DNA of 64,000 nucleotides from Gp6-AA40 sp036407095 (lineage in GTDB: Bacteria > Acidobacteriota > Vicinamibacteria > Vicinamibacterales > UBA2999), in the NCBI GenBank assembly GCA_036407095.1, contig DASWZV010000144.1, positions 124,001 to 188,000 of the forward strand. The letters run 5' to 3'. Positions 45,571 through 54,351 of this stretch are shown in pieces. Position numbers and translations under genes: made by a program. The notes below the pieces were generated by a model. That model saw only the letters and a program-made list of their open reading frames with translations, was not told the origin of the DNA and ran no database searches. The stretch's first letter is position 1, and each line of letters begins with the position of its first letter.

Positions 45571-48024
45571 CTAGAAACTGACCAGGAGCCGTGCCGCGCG
45601 CTCAATCTCCTGCTCCGAAGGCAGGAACGCTTCTTCGAGCGGCGGTGAGTACGGCACAGGAGTGTCGAGTGAGCCGACGATCCTGATGGGCGCGTCGAGT
45701 GACTCGAACGCTTCCTCTTGAATGATGGCGGCAATGCTCTCGCCGATGCCTCCCGTGCGCGTGTCCTCGTGGACAATGAGCACGCGGCTGCAGTGGCGCG
45801 CGAGCGTGAGGATGGTCTCTTTATCGAGCGGCGCAAGCGTTCGGAGGTCGAGCACGCTGGCTTCGATGCGATCGGCGGCGAGGCGCTCGGCAACGCGCAT
45901 CGCCACGTGCACGTAGGCACCATACGAGATGATCGCGAGGTCGCTGCCAGCGCGTCGAAGCGCCGCTTTCCCGAGCGGCAGGGCGGCGGGTGGTTGTGCC
46001 GAGAGCGCCTGCTTGATGCGCGGGTCGCGGTAGAGGGCGATGTGCTCGTAGTAGAGCACCGGATCGGGATCGGCGACGGCCGATGCCATCAGCGCGCGCG
46101 CGTCCTGCGGCGTCGAGGGCGCGACGATCTTCAGCCCTGGTGTCCGATAGAACCACGCCTCGGTATTCTGCGAGTGATACGGCCCCGCGTGCCGCAGCCC
46201 TCCCCACGGCATGCGCACGACCATCGGCACCGATCCGCCCCACCGATAGCGAATCTTCGCCGCGTTGTTGACGAGTTGATTGAAGCCGCTGGCGACGAAA
46301 TCGTTGAACTGCATCTCGCCGATCGGGCGCTGACCGGCGAGCGCCGCGCCGACGCAGACGCCGAGCACACCGGCCTCGGCGATCGGCGCGTTGAGGATGC
46401 GATCGCCGAACTCCCGAAGCAGCGGCTTCAGCATGAGGAACGAATTTCCGTACTGTCCGCCAACGTCCTCCCCGTACACGAACACTCGCTGATCGGCGCG
46501 CAGCGCATCGGCGACGCCGATCGCGACCGCCTCGAGAAACGTACGGCCACGACGGTCGAATGGCAGTCCCGCGTCGACTGCGGGAAGCGGTGGATCGAAG
46601 TCCACGCCAAGACGCGTCTCGGGTGTGAGCGGCTCGAATCGCACGCGCGGTGACTCGCCCGCAACGACGTTGCGCCCGGTGTCAGCGGATGACGGCCATG
46701 GTGCGCTGATGACGGCGCGGGCTTCCGCCTCGACGACCTGCTCTGCATCGCGCTTCATCTGATCCAGATCGCCGGCTGCGATCACGCCCGCCGATTCGAG
46801 ACGTGCCGCGTACGTCGCGATCGGATCCTTCGCCGACCAGAACGCGTAGCGTTCGGGGTCGGCATACGCGCCTGACGAGAGCGGCGGGTACGTCCATCCC
46901 GGCGTCGGTTCCTTCCCCAGATACAGCATGTCGTCGTGGTGCGCATGCCCGCTCATCCGCATCGCCACGAGTTCGATGAGGGTGGGGCCGCCGCCGTCCC
47001 TCGCGCGGTCGGCGGCCCAGGTAAACGCTGCGGCGACCGAATCTGGATCGGTGCCATCGATCGTGATGCCCGGCACCCCGTAGCCGCCGGCCTTGTCGGC
47101 GAACACGCGAACCGCCGATTGTTCGCGCACCGGCGTCGAGAGCGCCGTCTGATTGTTCTCGATGCAGAAGACCGCCGGCAGACGCCGGGCCGCGCACAGG
47201 TTGATCGCTTCGTGCCATTCGCCCAGCGAGGATCCGCCTTCGCCGATGAACGACACCGCGACGCGACCCTTGGCCTCGCGTGACAGCGCCAGCGCGACGC
47301 CGGCGATCGACATGGTGCTGATCGAGAGCGGCGCAGTGGCCGGAAGAACCCCCCACTCGAAGTCGCCGATGTGCAGATCCCTGCCGTCCATCGGCGGCCC
47401 GGCCTTGCCCATCTGCGCGTTGAGGACCATCCGCACCGCCTCGCCATCGGACCGCATGGCCAACGCCACACCGAGATCGCGGATGATCGGACCGACGATG
47501 TCGCCCTGCCATCCGCGCTCGGAATCACGCCAGGAGGGCCCGCGCTTCAGGCGGATCCCGGCCGCGTAGATCGCTTCCTGACCGAGCGACCGGAAGCCCT
47601 TGCCCTGAAACGGGACGTCGTTGTAGCGAACGTCGTTACCCGTGAAGAACAGCTTGAGACCATTGTCGACCGCGCGCGTCAGCACCATGCCGCGCAGGAT
47701 CTCGCGGCGCTCGTCGGCACTGAGCGACGTCGCAATCGCCTCGCGGGCAAGAAACCCGTCGCAGCCGTCCAGCAGCTCCTGTCGTGCCTGACTCAGTCGC
47801 AGCTTGGCCGCCACGCCGGGCGTCGGGTCTGGAATGCCGCCGGGATCGATTGCGGCCGAGTGGTTCGCGAGCGCCTTGCGGAACGACTGCCGAAACTTCT
47901 CGATCGTGGCATCTGAGGTATTGTCCGGGGCCGGGCACGACTCGAGCGCGCGCTCAACGATCGGCAGCGCAAACGGGTATCGTTCGATCACGAACGACAA
48001 CAGGCGAAGATTGAGCGACGACAT
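45571..48024 (-). CDS. 2-oxoacid dehydrogenase E1, fused alpha and beta subunits (branched-chain type)
   Basis: About 817 residues from ATG 48024; the open frame upstream is repeat sequence. The N-terminal half is E1-alpha: FFTGNDVRYNDVPFQGKGFR, thiamine-diphosphate binding in VSFIGEGGSSLGEWHEAINL and CIENNQTALSTPVREQSAVR. The C-terminal half (from about residue 475) is E1-beta: RVFVYGEDVGGQYGNSFLML, PIAEAGVLGVCVGAALAGQR, VLIVHEDTRTGGIGESIAAI. Such fusions oxidise branched-chain 2-oxoacids or pyruvate. It would work with the E2 and lpd genes near 28.5-31.4 kb, about 15 kb away. Regulation is unknown; it is divergent from trmN6 across a heptamer element. Confidence 0.9.
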   Translation of the reverse strand: MSSLNLRLLSFVIERYPFALPIVERALESCPAPDNTSDATIEKFRQSFRKALANHSAAIDPGGIPDPTPGVAAKLRLSQARQELLDGCDGFLAREAIATSLSADERREILRGMVLTRAVDNGLKLFFTGNDVRYNDVPFQGKGFRSLGQEAIYAAGIRLKRGPSWRDSERGWQGDIVGPIIRDLGVALAMRSDGEAVRMVLNAQMGKAGPPMDGRDLHIGDFEWGVLPATAPLSISTMSIAGVALALSREAKGRVAVSFIGEGGSSLGEWHEAINLCAARRLPAVFCIENNQTALSTPVREQSAVRVFADKAGGYGVPGITIDGTDPDSVAAAFTWAADRARDGGGPTLIELVAMRMSGHAHHDDMLYLGKEPTPGWTYPPLSSGAYADPERYAFWSAKDPIATYAARLESAGVIAAGDLDQMKRDAEQVVEAEARAVISAPWPSSADTGRNVVAGESPRVRFEPLTPETRLGVDFDPPLPAVDAGLPFDRRGRTFLEAVAIGVADALRADQRVFVYGEDVGGQYGNSFLMLKPLLREFGDRILNAPIAEAGVLGVCVGAALAGQRPIGEMQFNDFVASGFNQLVNNAAKIRYRWGGSVPMVVRMPWGGLRHAGPYHSQNTEAWFYRTPGLKIVAPSTPQDARALMASAVADPDPVLYYEHIALYRDPRIKQALSAQPPAALPLGKAALRRAGSDLAIISYGAYVHVAMRVAERLAADRIEASVLDLRTLAPLDKETILTLARHCSRVLIVHEDTRTGGIGESIAAIIQEEAFESLDAPIRIVGSLDTPVPYSPPLEEAFLPSEQEIERAARLLVSF

Positions 48025-48033
48025 CTGCGGTAC

Positions 48034-48116
48034 GAAATGCAAAATGCAGAATGCAAAATGCAAACCGACGATTCCAGCAATGCTTTTGCATTTTGCATCT
48101 TGCATTTTGCATTACA
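48034..48116. repeat. Gene-less period-7 inverted element in a divergent promoter region
   Basis: Left GAAATGC AAAATGC AGAATGC AAAATGC (48034-48061); right GCTTTTG CATTTTG CATCTTG CATTTTG CATTACA (48082-48116). A core of about 20 bp. Immediately after, ATTACACGCCTGG occurs twice 27 bp apart (48112 and 48139). Confidence 0.75.
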
Positions 48117-48160
48117 CGCCTGGGTTTCAACTTCTGTATTACACGCCTGGAGTTTCAGCC

Positions 48161-48997
48161 GTGGCGATAGACTCGCACTTCAAAGGCTGGGCAAAGCCCG
48201 GCCCGATTCCACCCGGCGCGCTGACGACCCCTGCCGTGCCCGAGAGCGAGACGCTCGACGCGATCAGCGGACACTTCCGCATCTATCAGTTGCGCAGCGG
48301 GCATCGTTTCTCGACCGACGATCTGTTGACCGCCTGGTACGGGACGACCTGGGCAGCGTCGGCCGCTCGGGTGCTGGATCTCGGTTCGGGGATCGGCTCG
48401 GTCGGAATGATTGCGGCGTGGCGACTGCGGGGCGCGCAGGTCGTTACCATCGAGGTACAGGAGGAGAGCGTCAGGCTGGCGCGCAAGTCGGCGGAGTACA
48501 ACGGACTCGAGTCACGCTACGACATCCGGTGCGCCGATTTCCGCGACGATCGCGCGCTCGGTGCCGACGAACGATTCGATCTCGTTCTCGGCAGTCCGCC
48601 ATACTTTCCGCTCGGCACGGGCATGGCAGGCGATCATCCGCAGGCGGTGGCTGCTCGATTCGAACTACGCGGGACGATCGGCGATTACGCGCGGGTGGCG
48701 GCGAATCATCTCGAGCCGGGCGGCGTGTTCGCGTGCGTGTTTCCCGAGGAGCAGCGGTCGCGGGTCGAAGCGGCGGCCCGCGAGGCCGCGCTCGCGATCG
48801 TCCGGCGCCGGCCGATCGTGTTCAAGGAAGGGGAGCCGCCGCTCGTCGCGCTGTTCCTGATGATGCGATCGATCGACCTGCCCGAGCGCATGCAGCACTG
48901 CACCTGGGTGGAGCCGCCGCTCGTCATTCGCGCTGCCGACGGCAGCGTCAGCGCGGAGTACGCGGCGACCAAGCTTGCGGTCGGGTTTCCGCCGTGA
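48161..48997 (+). CDS. trmN6: tRNA1(Val) (adenine(37)-N6)-methyltransferase
   Basis: 278 residues from GTG 48161. The N-terminal FRIYQLRSGHRFSTDDLLTA is the TrmN6/YfiC signature; AdoMet motif I is RVLDLGSGIGSVGMIAAWRL; the catalytic motif is LVLGSPPYFPLGTG, where the usual NPPY Asn is Ser. It methylates A37 of one or a few tRNAs. It is coupled to rtcB by a one-base TGATG overlap. The in-frame open sequence upstream encodes repeat-derived residues and is excluded. The Ser-for-Asn change occurs in some family members and need not abolish activity. Confidence 0.82.
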   Translation: MAIDSHFKGWAKPGPIPPGALTTPAVPESETLDAISGHFRIYQLRSGHRFSTDDLLTAWYGTTWAASAARVLDLGSGIGSVGMIAAWRLRGAQVVTIEVQEESVRLARKSAEYNGLESRYDIRCADFRDDRALGADERFDLVLGSPPYFPLGTGMAGDHPQAVAARFELRGTIGDYARVAANHLEPGGVFACVFPEEQRSRVEAAAREAALAIVRRRPIVFKEGEPPLVALFLMMRSIDLPERMQHCTWVEPPLVIRAADGSVSAEYAATKLAVGFPP

Positions 48998-50259
48998 TGG
49001 TCTTCGAGGCGCGACCGGCGCACAATGGTCCCAGGGACATCGTGGAGAGAATCGCAGTCTTCGGCGAACACGAAGCGGGAACGCTCGCCCAGTTGAACGA
49101 TGTGGCCAGCCGGGCCACGCGAGCAGCGCTGATGGCGGACGGTCACCTCGGGTACGTCATGCCGATTGGCGGCGTCGCCGCGTACAAGGAACAGGTGTCG
49201 GTGGTCGGCGTCGGCTTCGACATCGCATGCGGCAACGCGGCAATTCGAACCGATCTGACGATGTCGGGCTCCCGCGATCTCGTCGATCGGCTCGAAGAGG
49301 TCGCTGACGTGATTCAGGATGAGATCTCGTTCGGCATCGGTCGAAAGAATCGAGCCGACGATGCTCCTGTCGATCACCGGTTGTTCGAATCGCCAGCGTG
49401 GCAGGCGCTTCCCAATCACGCGCGAATGGGATTGCGCGACAAGGCGCGGACGCAGCTCGGGACAGTCGGCAGCGGCAATCACTACGTCGACGTCTTCGTC
49501 GACGAGTCGGATGCGATCTGGGTAGGCGTGCACTTCGGCAGCCGCGGACTCGGCCACACGATCGCGTCTGGATTTCTCGCGCTCTCGCAGGGCGAGAAAT
49601 GGGGCACTCGGGTGCCCGAACGCGAGGCGCTGCTCTCACTGGATCAGCCGATGGGGCAGGACTACTGGACGCTGATGACCCTCGCAGGCGAGTACGCGTA
49701 CGCGGGACGCGAATGGGTGGCGCGCAAGGTGGTCGCGATTCTGGGCGGACGCGAGCTGGAGCTGGTCCACAACCACCACAACTTCGCATGGCGCGAACAG
49801 CACGACGGCGACACGGTCGTGGTCGTACGCAAGGGGGCGACGCCGGCCTTCCCAGGCCAGAAAGGCTTCATCGGCGGGTCGATGGGAGACGATGCGGTAA
49901 TCGTGCAGGGCGCCGCGTCATCCGACGAGCGCACGACCGATCTTCAGAGGAAGGCGCTGTATTCGACCGTCCACGGCGCCGGCCGGGTGATGTCGCGCGC
50001 AGCAGCTGCGGGGAAACTGAACCGTCGGACCGGCAAGGTGATCAAGCCGGGAGCGGTGTCACCGCGGATGATGGAAGACTGGGTGAAGCAGAAGCGTGTC
50101 ATTCTGCGCGGCGGAGGCCTGGACGAAAGTCCACACGTCTACCGTCGCCTGCCCGATGTCCTCGAAGCGCAGGGGGGCACGGTTGAGGTGCTGCACACCC
50201 TGCGGCCGCTCGTGGTGGTGATGGCCGGAGCCGATCAGGTCGACCCCTATAAGGATTGA
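48997..50259 (+). CDS. rtcB: RtcB RNA ligase
   Basis: 420 residues. It joins RNA 2',3'-cyclic phosphate or 3'-phosphate ends to 5'-OH using GTP and Mn2+. Metal-site and guanylylation motifs are present: VVGVGFDIACGNAA (Cys), TVGSGNHYVDVFVD, VHFGSRGLGHTIASG, LVHNHHNFAW, GSMGDDAVIVQG and the GMP-linked His in STVHGAGRVMSRAA. ATG 48997 overlaps the trmN6 stop; GTG 48994 is possible. The linkage to a tRNA anticodon-loop methylase suggests a shared role in tRNA maintenance. No rtcA, rtcR or archease is nearby. Confidence 0.93.
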   Translation: MVFEARPAHNGPRDIVERIAVFGEHEAGTLAQLNDVASRATRAALMADGHLGYVMPIGGVAAYKEQVSVVGVGFDIACGNAAIRTDLTMSGSRDLVDRLEEVADVIQDEISFGIGRKNRADDAPVDHRLFESPAWQALPNHARMGLRDKARTQLGTVGSGNHYVDVFVDESDAIWVGVHFGSRGLGHTIASGFLALSQGEKWGTRVPEREALLSLDQPMGQDYWTLMTLAGEYAYAGREWVARKVVAILGGRELELVHNHHNFAWREQHDGDTVVVVRKGATPAFPGQKGFIGGSMGDDAVIVQGAASSDERTTDLQRKALYSTVHGAGRVMSRAAAAGKLNRRTGKVIKPGAVSPRMMEDWVKQKRVILRGGGLDESPHVYRRLPDVLEAQGGTVEVLHTLRPLVVVMAGADQVDPYKD

Positions 50260-50310
50260 TCGGCCGCCCCGGCTGCGAGCCCCGGCCGTTCGCGGCTATA
50301 CTCTGCCGCC

Positions 50311-52014
50311 GTGGACTTCAACCCTTTGTCCCTATCGTTGGAGCATGGGCACGGCGTCGAAACGCCAGAGGTTTACCCGTCGCCCGCGGCGATCCTAACC
50401 GCCGCACTCGCAGCGTCACTCGTCACCGTGGCATGGCGTGTGCTCACGTTCTCGGGATTCAACAACGATCACTACATCTACCTCGCTGGCGCACAGGCGA
50501 TACTGCTCGGCGAGTGGCCGGTTCGCGACTTCGTCGATCCGGGCTGGCCGCTGATGTATGCGGTGTCCGCTGTTGCGCGCGCGATGTTCGGGCGCGCGCT
50601 CGGCGTCGAGCTGATGGTCGTGTCGTCTGCGTTCGCGATTGGCGCGGGGTTCACCTTTGCGACGGCATCACGTCTGTCGAAATCCCTCGTCGTTGCGACG
50701 ATTGTCACATTGTTCGAGATCGCAATCAGCCCCCGTTCGTTCGGATATCCGAAGATCGCGCTCTACGCAGTGGCCGCCTGGATGTTCGTCGCGTGGGCAG
50801 ATCATCTCACCACACGACGCACCGTGATGCTCGCGGCGCTCACGGTTGTCGCGTTTCTCTTCCGCCACGACCATGGTCTCTACATCGGTGCCGGCTCGCT
50901 CGCTCTCGTCGTGCTCGCGAGCTGGCAGGGCGGGCTCTACGTGCTCGGGTCGCGAGTCGGAGTGTTCGTGGGTGCGCTCGCAGTGCTCCTGATGCCTTGG
51001 GCGCTGTACGTGCAGTACTACGTCGGGCTCGTTGCGTACTTCCGTCCCGGTCTGGAATTCTCCCGGGCGGAAGCGGATGCGACCTTGCTTCGCGCGTGGC
51101 CTCGATTCGGCTTCACCGGTCCACTGCTCGGACAGGCGAACTTCGAGGTCTGGCTCTTCTATCTCTTCGAGACGATTCCCTTTGCCTGCCTCGCGATCGT
51201 GTTGTTCAAATCGCTGCGCGGCCCACATCGATGGAGCGCTGAGTCAGCAGCGGTCGCGGCGGTGAGCGTGATGGCGATCGCGATGAACCTGGGCTTCATC
51301 CGGACGCCGCTCGCGGCACGCCTGCCCGATGCGGTCGTGCCCGCTGCCGTGTTGGGATCGTGGTTACTCGGACACGTGTGGGCACGCCGCGTGAGCTGGT
51401 CACGGCTGGAGTGGGCGATCCCCATCGTCGTCCTCATCGTTTTCATTTCAAGTGCGTGGGCCGTTGTCGTCGTCGCCGACGTGCGCAACGAGTTGAACAC
51501 CGCAGGCATCCTCAATCGCCGAGGCGCGATGAGGGACCGCATCGCGGAGCTGCGCGTCCGACTGTCGAAGCCGATGCCCGAGGGCAATCACATCCCGAGC
51601 CGCAACTCGGAAGCGCTGATGCCCTTCTACGCGTATGTCGATCGCTGTTCAGCCCCCACCGATCGGCTCGTCATGACTGGGCTCTCGCCGGACGTCTTCG
51701 TGCTGGCCAACCGGGGGTTCGCGGGTGGCCAGATGGCGTTCAGGCCGTCGTTCTACACGTCACCAACCGATCAACAGCGAGCTCTGACACGGTTGCGCGC
51801 GCAGTCCGTGCCCTTCGTGATCGTCGCTTTGGACGAGGAGGCCGACTTCTTGCGCACGATGCCCGCGATCGCGTCGTACTTCGGTGAGCATTACGACAAG
51901 CTGGCTCTGGTTCCAGTCCCCGACACACGCGGCCTGCAACTCTACGTCGAGCGAGGGCGACATCCCGCTGGAATCGATGAAGCGACTGGGTGGCCGTGCT
52001 TCGTTGCACATTGA
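50311..52014 (+). CDS. Polytopic membrane protein, GT-C glycosyltransferase-like
   Basis: 567 residues with about 10-12 hydrophobic segments and a soluble C-terminal domain of about 170 residues. The first loop contains NDHYIYLAGAQAILLGEWPV and RDFVDPGWPLMY, an acidic motif placed like the catalytic Asp of GT-C (PMT/ArnT-like) enzymes; a second loop has FRHDHGLYIGAGSLA. It probably transfers sugars from a lipid carrier, but the family cannot be fixed. A TATACT box (50297-50302) lies just before GTG 50311, so the transcript would be short-leadered. Confidence 0.7.
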   Translation: MDFNPLSLSLEHGHGVETPEVYPSPAAILTAALAASLVTVAWRVLTFSGFNNDHYIYLAGAQAILLGEWPVRDFVDPGWPLMYAVSAVARAMFGRALGVELMVVSSAFAIGAGFTFATASRLSKSLVVATIVTLFEIAISPRSFGYPKIALYAVAAWMFVAWADHLTTRRTVMLAALTVVAFLFRHDHGLYIGAGSLALVVLASWQGGLYVLGSRVGVFVGALAVLLMPWALYVQYYVGLVAYFRPGLEFSRAEADATLLRAWPRFGFTGPLLGQANFEVWLFYLFETIPFACLAIVLFKSLRGPHRWSAESAAVAAVSVMAIAMNLGFIRTPLAARLPDAVVPAAVLGSWLLGHVWARRVSWSRLEWAIPIVVLIVFISSAWAVVVVADVRNELNTAGILNRRGAMRDRIAELRVRLSKPMPEGNHIPSRNSEALMPFYAYVDRCSAPTDRLVMTGLSPDVFVLANRGFAGGQMAFRPSFYTSPTDQQRALTRLRAQSVPFVIVALDEEADFLRTMPAIASYFGEHYDKLALVPVPDTRGLQLYVERGRHPAGIDEATGWPCFVAH

Positions 52015-52015
52015 G

Positions 52016-52240
52016 AAACGGAGATTTCGGAGACACGGTCTTCGCACGGAGACACGAAGCCACGAAGGTCGGACGGAGGCTACCACGTGCCGAACGGTGG
52101 AGCAGGTGGGTCTCGCGCTACGCGCGTGCGCCGGCCGGAGGCCGGCGCCCCCACCCGCGCAAATTCTGGATAAAGGTTGTTGCCTCCGTCCGACCTCCGT
52201 CACTCCGTATCTCCGTGCGAAACCGTGCCTCCGTTAATCT
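52016..52240. repeat. Inverted array with period-8 units
   Basis: The left arm (52016-52083) contains CACGGAGA CACGAAGC CACGAAGG; the right arm (52178-52240) contains CTCCGTCA CTCCGTAT CTCCGTGC. The arms are largely reverse complements. The core holds a strong GCCGGCC-GGAG-GCCGGC hairpin (about 52130-52150). Apart from this and the promoter below, 52015-52319 has no feature I can support. Confidence 0.65.
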
Positions 52241-52252
52241 GTTCCGAGCAGA

Positions 52253-52281
52253 TTGACAATCCCCCCTCATTCGGCCAGCAT
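52253..52281 (+). promoter_or_regulatory. Possible sigma-70 promoter for the VOC operon
   Basis: TTGACA (52253-52258), 17-bp spacer, CAGCAT (52276-52281). Good -35, weak -10. It lies 39 bp before the first gene of the operon and just outside the repeat. Confidence 0.45.
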
Positions 52282-52319
52282 CGCCAACCGCCATCGCCCC
52301 TCAGCAAAGGACGCGCAGA

Positions 52320-53360
52320 ATGTCACGCCGCACATCGGTCTCCGCTCTTGCAGCCGTGCTCGTTATGACGAGCATCGTGCTGGCCGCGCAAGCGCCCGCG
52401 GCTCAGCCTGGTGCCGCGCCGCCCGGAGACGTCGTCGTCGGCTCGGGCAACTACAGTCCGATCGTTCAGGACCTCGACAAGGCGATCGAGTTCTACGGAA
52501 CGCTGCTTGGCCTGGCAGTGCCTCCGGCACAGACCCCGGGCCCTCGTCCGTTCAGCACTGATCCCGCGATCCGCAGCATGTTCGGGATGCCGAATGCGCA
52601 GCTTCGATGGGTAGTTGCGCGTGTGCCGGGGTCGCCGCTTGGGATCGAGATGGTCGAAGCGAAGGACATCGACCGCAATCCCGTGCGGCCGCGGCCGCAG
52701 GACCCTGGCGGGACGACGCTGATCCTTCTGGTGCGCGACATCGACGCCGCGTTCGCGCCGCTGAAGAAGGCCGGTGTACCGGTCGTTACGCCCGGAGGCG
52801 CGCCGGTCGCGTTCGGTCAGAACAACGCCGCGCGCGGCATTATCGTCGCGGATCCCGACGGGCACTTCGTCGAGCTGCTCCAACCGAGTCCGCCGCCGGA
52901 GACGACGGCACCTGCCGAGAGCAACATCGTCGGCGCACGCGTGCGCGTGACCGTCGCAGATACGGATGCGACCGTACGCGTCTACAAGGATCTCCTGCAC
53001 TTTTCACCGCAGGTGGGATCGTTCGGATCGAACCCGCTGCTCGACCTCATGGGTCTGAAGGACGCGCAGCTTCGCCTGACGAATGCGCAAGTGCCCGGGT
53101 CCACGCTCCGCCTCGAGTTCGTCGAACCGAAGGGCGCGGCCGTAACGCCAGTCCACCCGCGGCTTCAGGATCCCGGCGCTGCGCGGCTTCAGCTCCGGCT
53201 CAAGGATCTCGACGCGACGATCGCGAAGTTGAAGACAGCCGGTTCAACGGTGGTCTCGGCCGGTGGTGTGCCTGCAACATTACAAGGCGGCGTTCACGCG
53301 GCGATCATGCCGGATCCGAACGGCCTGTATCTCGTCCTGATACAAGCGCCGCAGCGGTGA
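52320..53360 (+). CDS. Exported protein with two VOC (glyoxalase/bleomycin-resistance) domains
   Basis: 346 residues. A signal peptide (ALAAVLVMTSIVLAAQAPA) is followed by two VOC domains of about 130 residues each: YSPIVQDLDKAIEFYGTLLG with IIVADPDGHFVELLQPSP, and RVRVTVADTDATVRVYKDLL with AIMPDPNGLYLVLIQAP. The Glu metal ligand is present in domain 1 (HFVEL) but the matching position in domain 2 is Leu-Val (YLVLI), so domain 2 may not bind metal. The exported location is unusual for VOC enzymes. First gene of a four-gene operon. Confidence 0.83.
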   Translation: MSRRTSVSALAAVLVMTSIVLAAQAPAAQPGAAPPGDVVVGSGNYSPIVQDLDKAIEFYGTLLGLAVPPAQTPGPRPFSTDPAIRSMFGMPNAQLRWVVARVPGSPLGIEMVEAKDIDRNPVRPRPQDPGGTTLILLVRDIDAAFAPLKKAGVPVVTPGGAPVAFGQNNAARGIIVADPDGHFVELLQPSPPPETTAPAESNIVGARVRVTVADTDATVRVYKDLLHFSPQVGSFGSNPLLDLMGLKDAQLRLTNAQVPGSTLRLEFVEPKGAAVTPVHPRLQDPGAARLQLRLKDLDATIAKLKTAGSTVVSAGGVPATLQGGVHAAIMPDPNGLYLVLIQAPQR

Positions 53361-53379
53361 GCGAACGACGCTCTCGAGG

Positions 53380-54351
53380 ATGACGATGCGAACGAGTCAG
53401 TCGATCGGCGCGGTCGCCATAGCGATGGTCGTGTTCCTCGGCGCCGCGCGCGCCGCGGACGCGCAGGAAGTGGACTTCAGCGGCGAGTGGGCTCCGCTCT
53501 ATCACGAGGACGGTCCCGAGCGTCTGCCCGGCCCGGAGCTCGGCGACTATACCGGCATTCCAGTAAACGATGCAGCGCGGCTGCGCGCCGACAGCTACGA
53601 TGCCGATCGCATCTCGGTTGTGTCGGAGTATCAATGCCGTCAGCATGGCGCCGACTATTCGATGCGCGGCCTGGCCAACCTGCGCATCACGCGCGAGCTC
53701 GACCCGCAGTCGCAGCGCGCGATCGCGTTCCACACGCGCATCGGCTTCGACGACATGGAGCGCACGATCTGGCTCGACGGGCGTCCGCACCCGCCTGAAG
53801 AAGCGGCGCATTCGTGGCAGGGCTTTTCCACCGGCGAATGGGAAGGCAACATGCTCACGATCACGACGACGCACCTCAAGGAGAACTACCTGCGACGCAA
53901 CGGCCTGCCCGCGAGCGCGAAGCGCACGTTCACCGAGCATTGGATGCGCCACGGCGAGTTCCTGACCGTCGTCACGGTGATCAACGACCCGGTCTTCCTG
54001 ACCGAGCCGCTGGTGCGAAGTCAGAGCTGGTACATCGATCCTGGTCAGCGCATGGGCTCCAACCCCTGCGACTACGCGGTCGAGGTGCCGGTCGGCGACA
54101 ACGCCGTTCCTCATCACCTGCCCGGCACGAATCCCTGGCTGAAGGAGTTCGCCCAGCATTACGGGCTGCCGTACGACGCGACGCGTGGAGGCGCCGAGAC
54201 GATGTATCCCGAGTACCGCTCGAAGATGGGACTGCCTTCGAGCATTCAGGAGAACTGCACGCGGTTCTGCGGCTGCACCACCCTTGCCGATTGTGGACTG
54301 CGCGGCCCGCTGATTCCTGTGCAAGGCCCACCGCCTGCACGACAGCCATGA
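53380..54351 (+). CDS. Secreted protein of the 'GEW' family, function unknown
   Basis: 323 residues. A signal peptide (VAIAMVVFLGAARAADAQE) is followed by VDFSGEWAPLYHEDGPERLP, IPVNDAARLRADSYDADRIS and a beta-rich body with WQGFSTGEWEGNMLTITTTH, LKENYLRRNGLPASAK and VVTVINDPVFLTEPLVRSQS. The C-terminus has a Cys cluster (NCTRFCGCTTLADCG). It is homologous to the proteins at 55343 and, more distantly, at 4251. ATG 53386 is an alternative start. Coupled to the following MBL gene by an ATGA overlap. No activity is known to me. Confidence 0.75.
   Translation: MTMRTSQSIGAVAIAMVVFLGAARAADAQEVDFSGEWAPLYHEDGPERLPGPELGDYTGIPVNDAARLRADSYDADRISVVSEYQCRQHGADYSMRGLANLRITRELDPQSQRAIAFHTRIGFDDMERTIWLDGRPHPPEEAAHSWQGFSTGEWEGNMLTITTTHLKENYLRRNGLPASAKRTFTEHWMRHGEFLTVVTVINDPVFLTEPLVRSQSWYIDPGQRMGSNPCDYAVEVPVGDNAVPHHLPGTNPWLKEFAQHYGLPYDATRGGAETMYPEYRSKMGLPSSIQENCTRFCGCTTLADCGLRGPLIPVQGPPPARQP

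Noticed and set aside
48037..48996. N-terminal extension of the rtcB frame by about 320 residues
   Set aside because: It overlaps trmN6 in another frame, starts in heptamer repeats and has no resemblance to a domain; RtcB homologs begin near residue MVFEARP.
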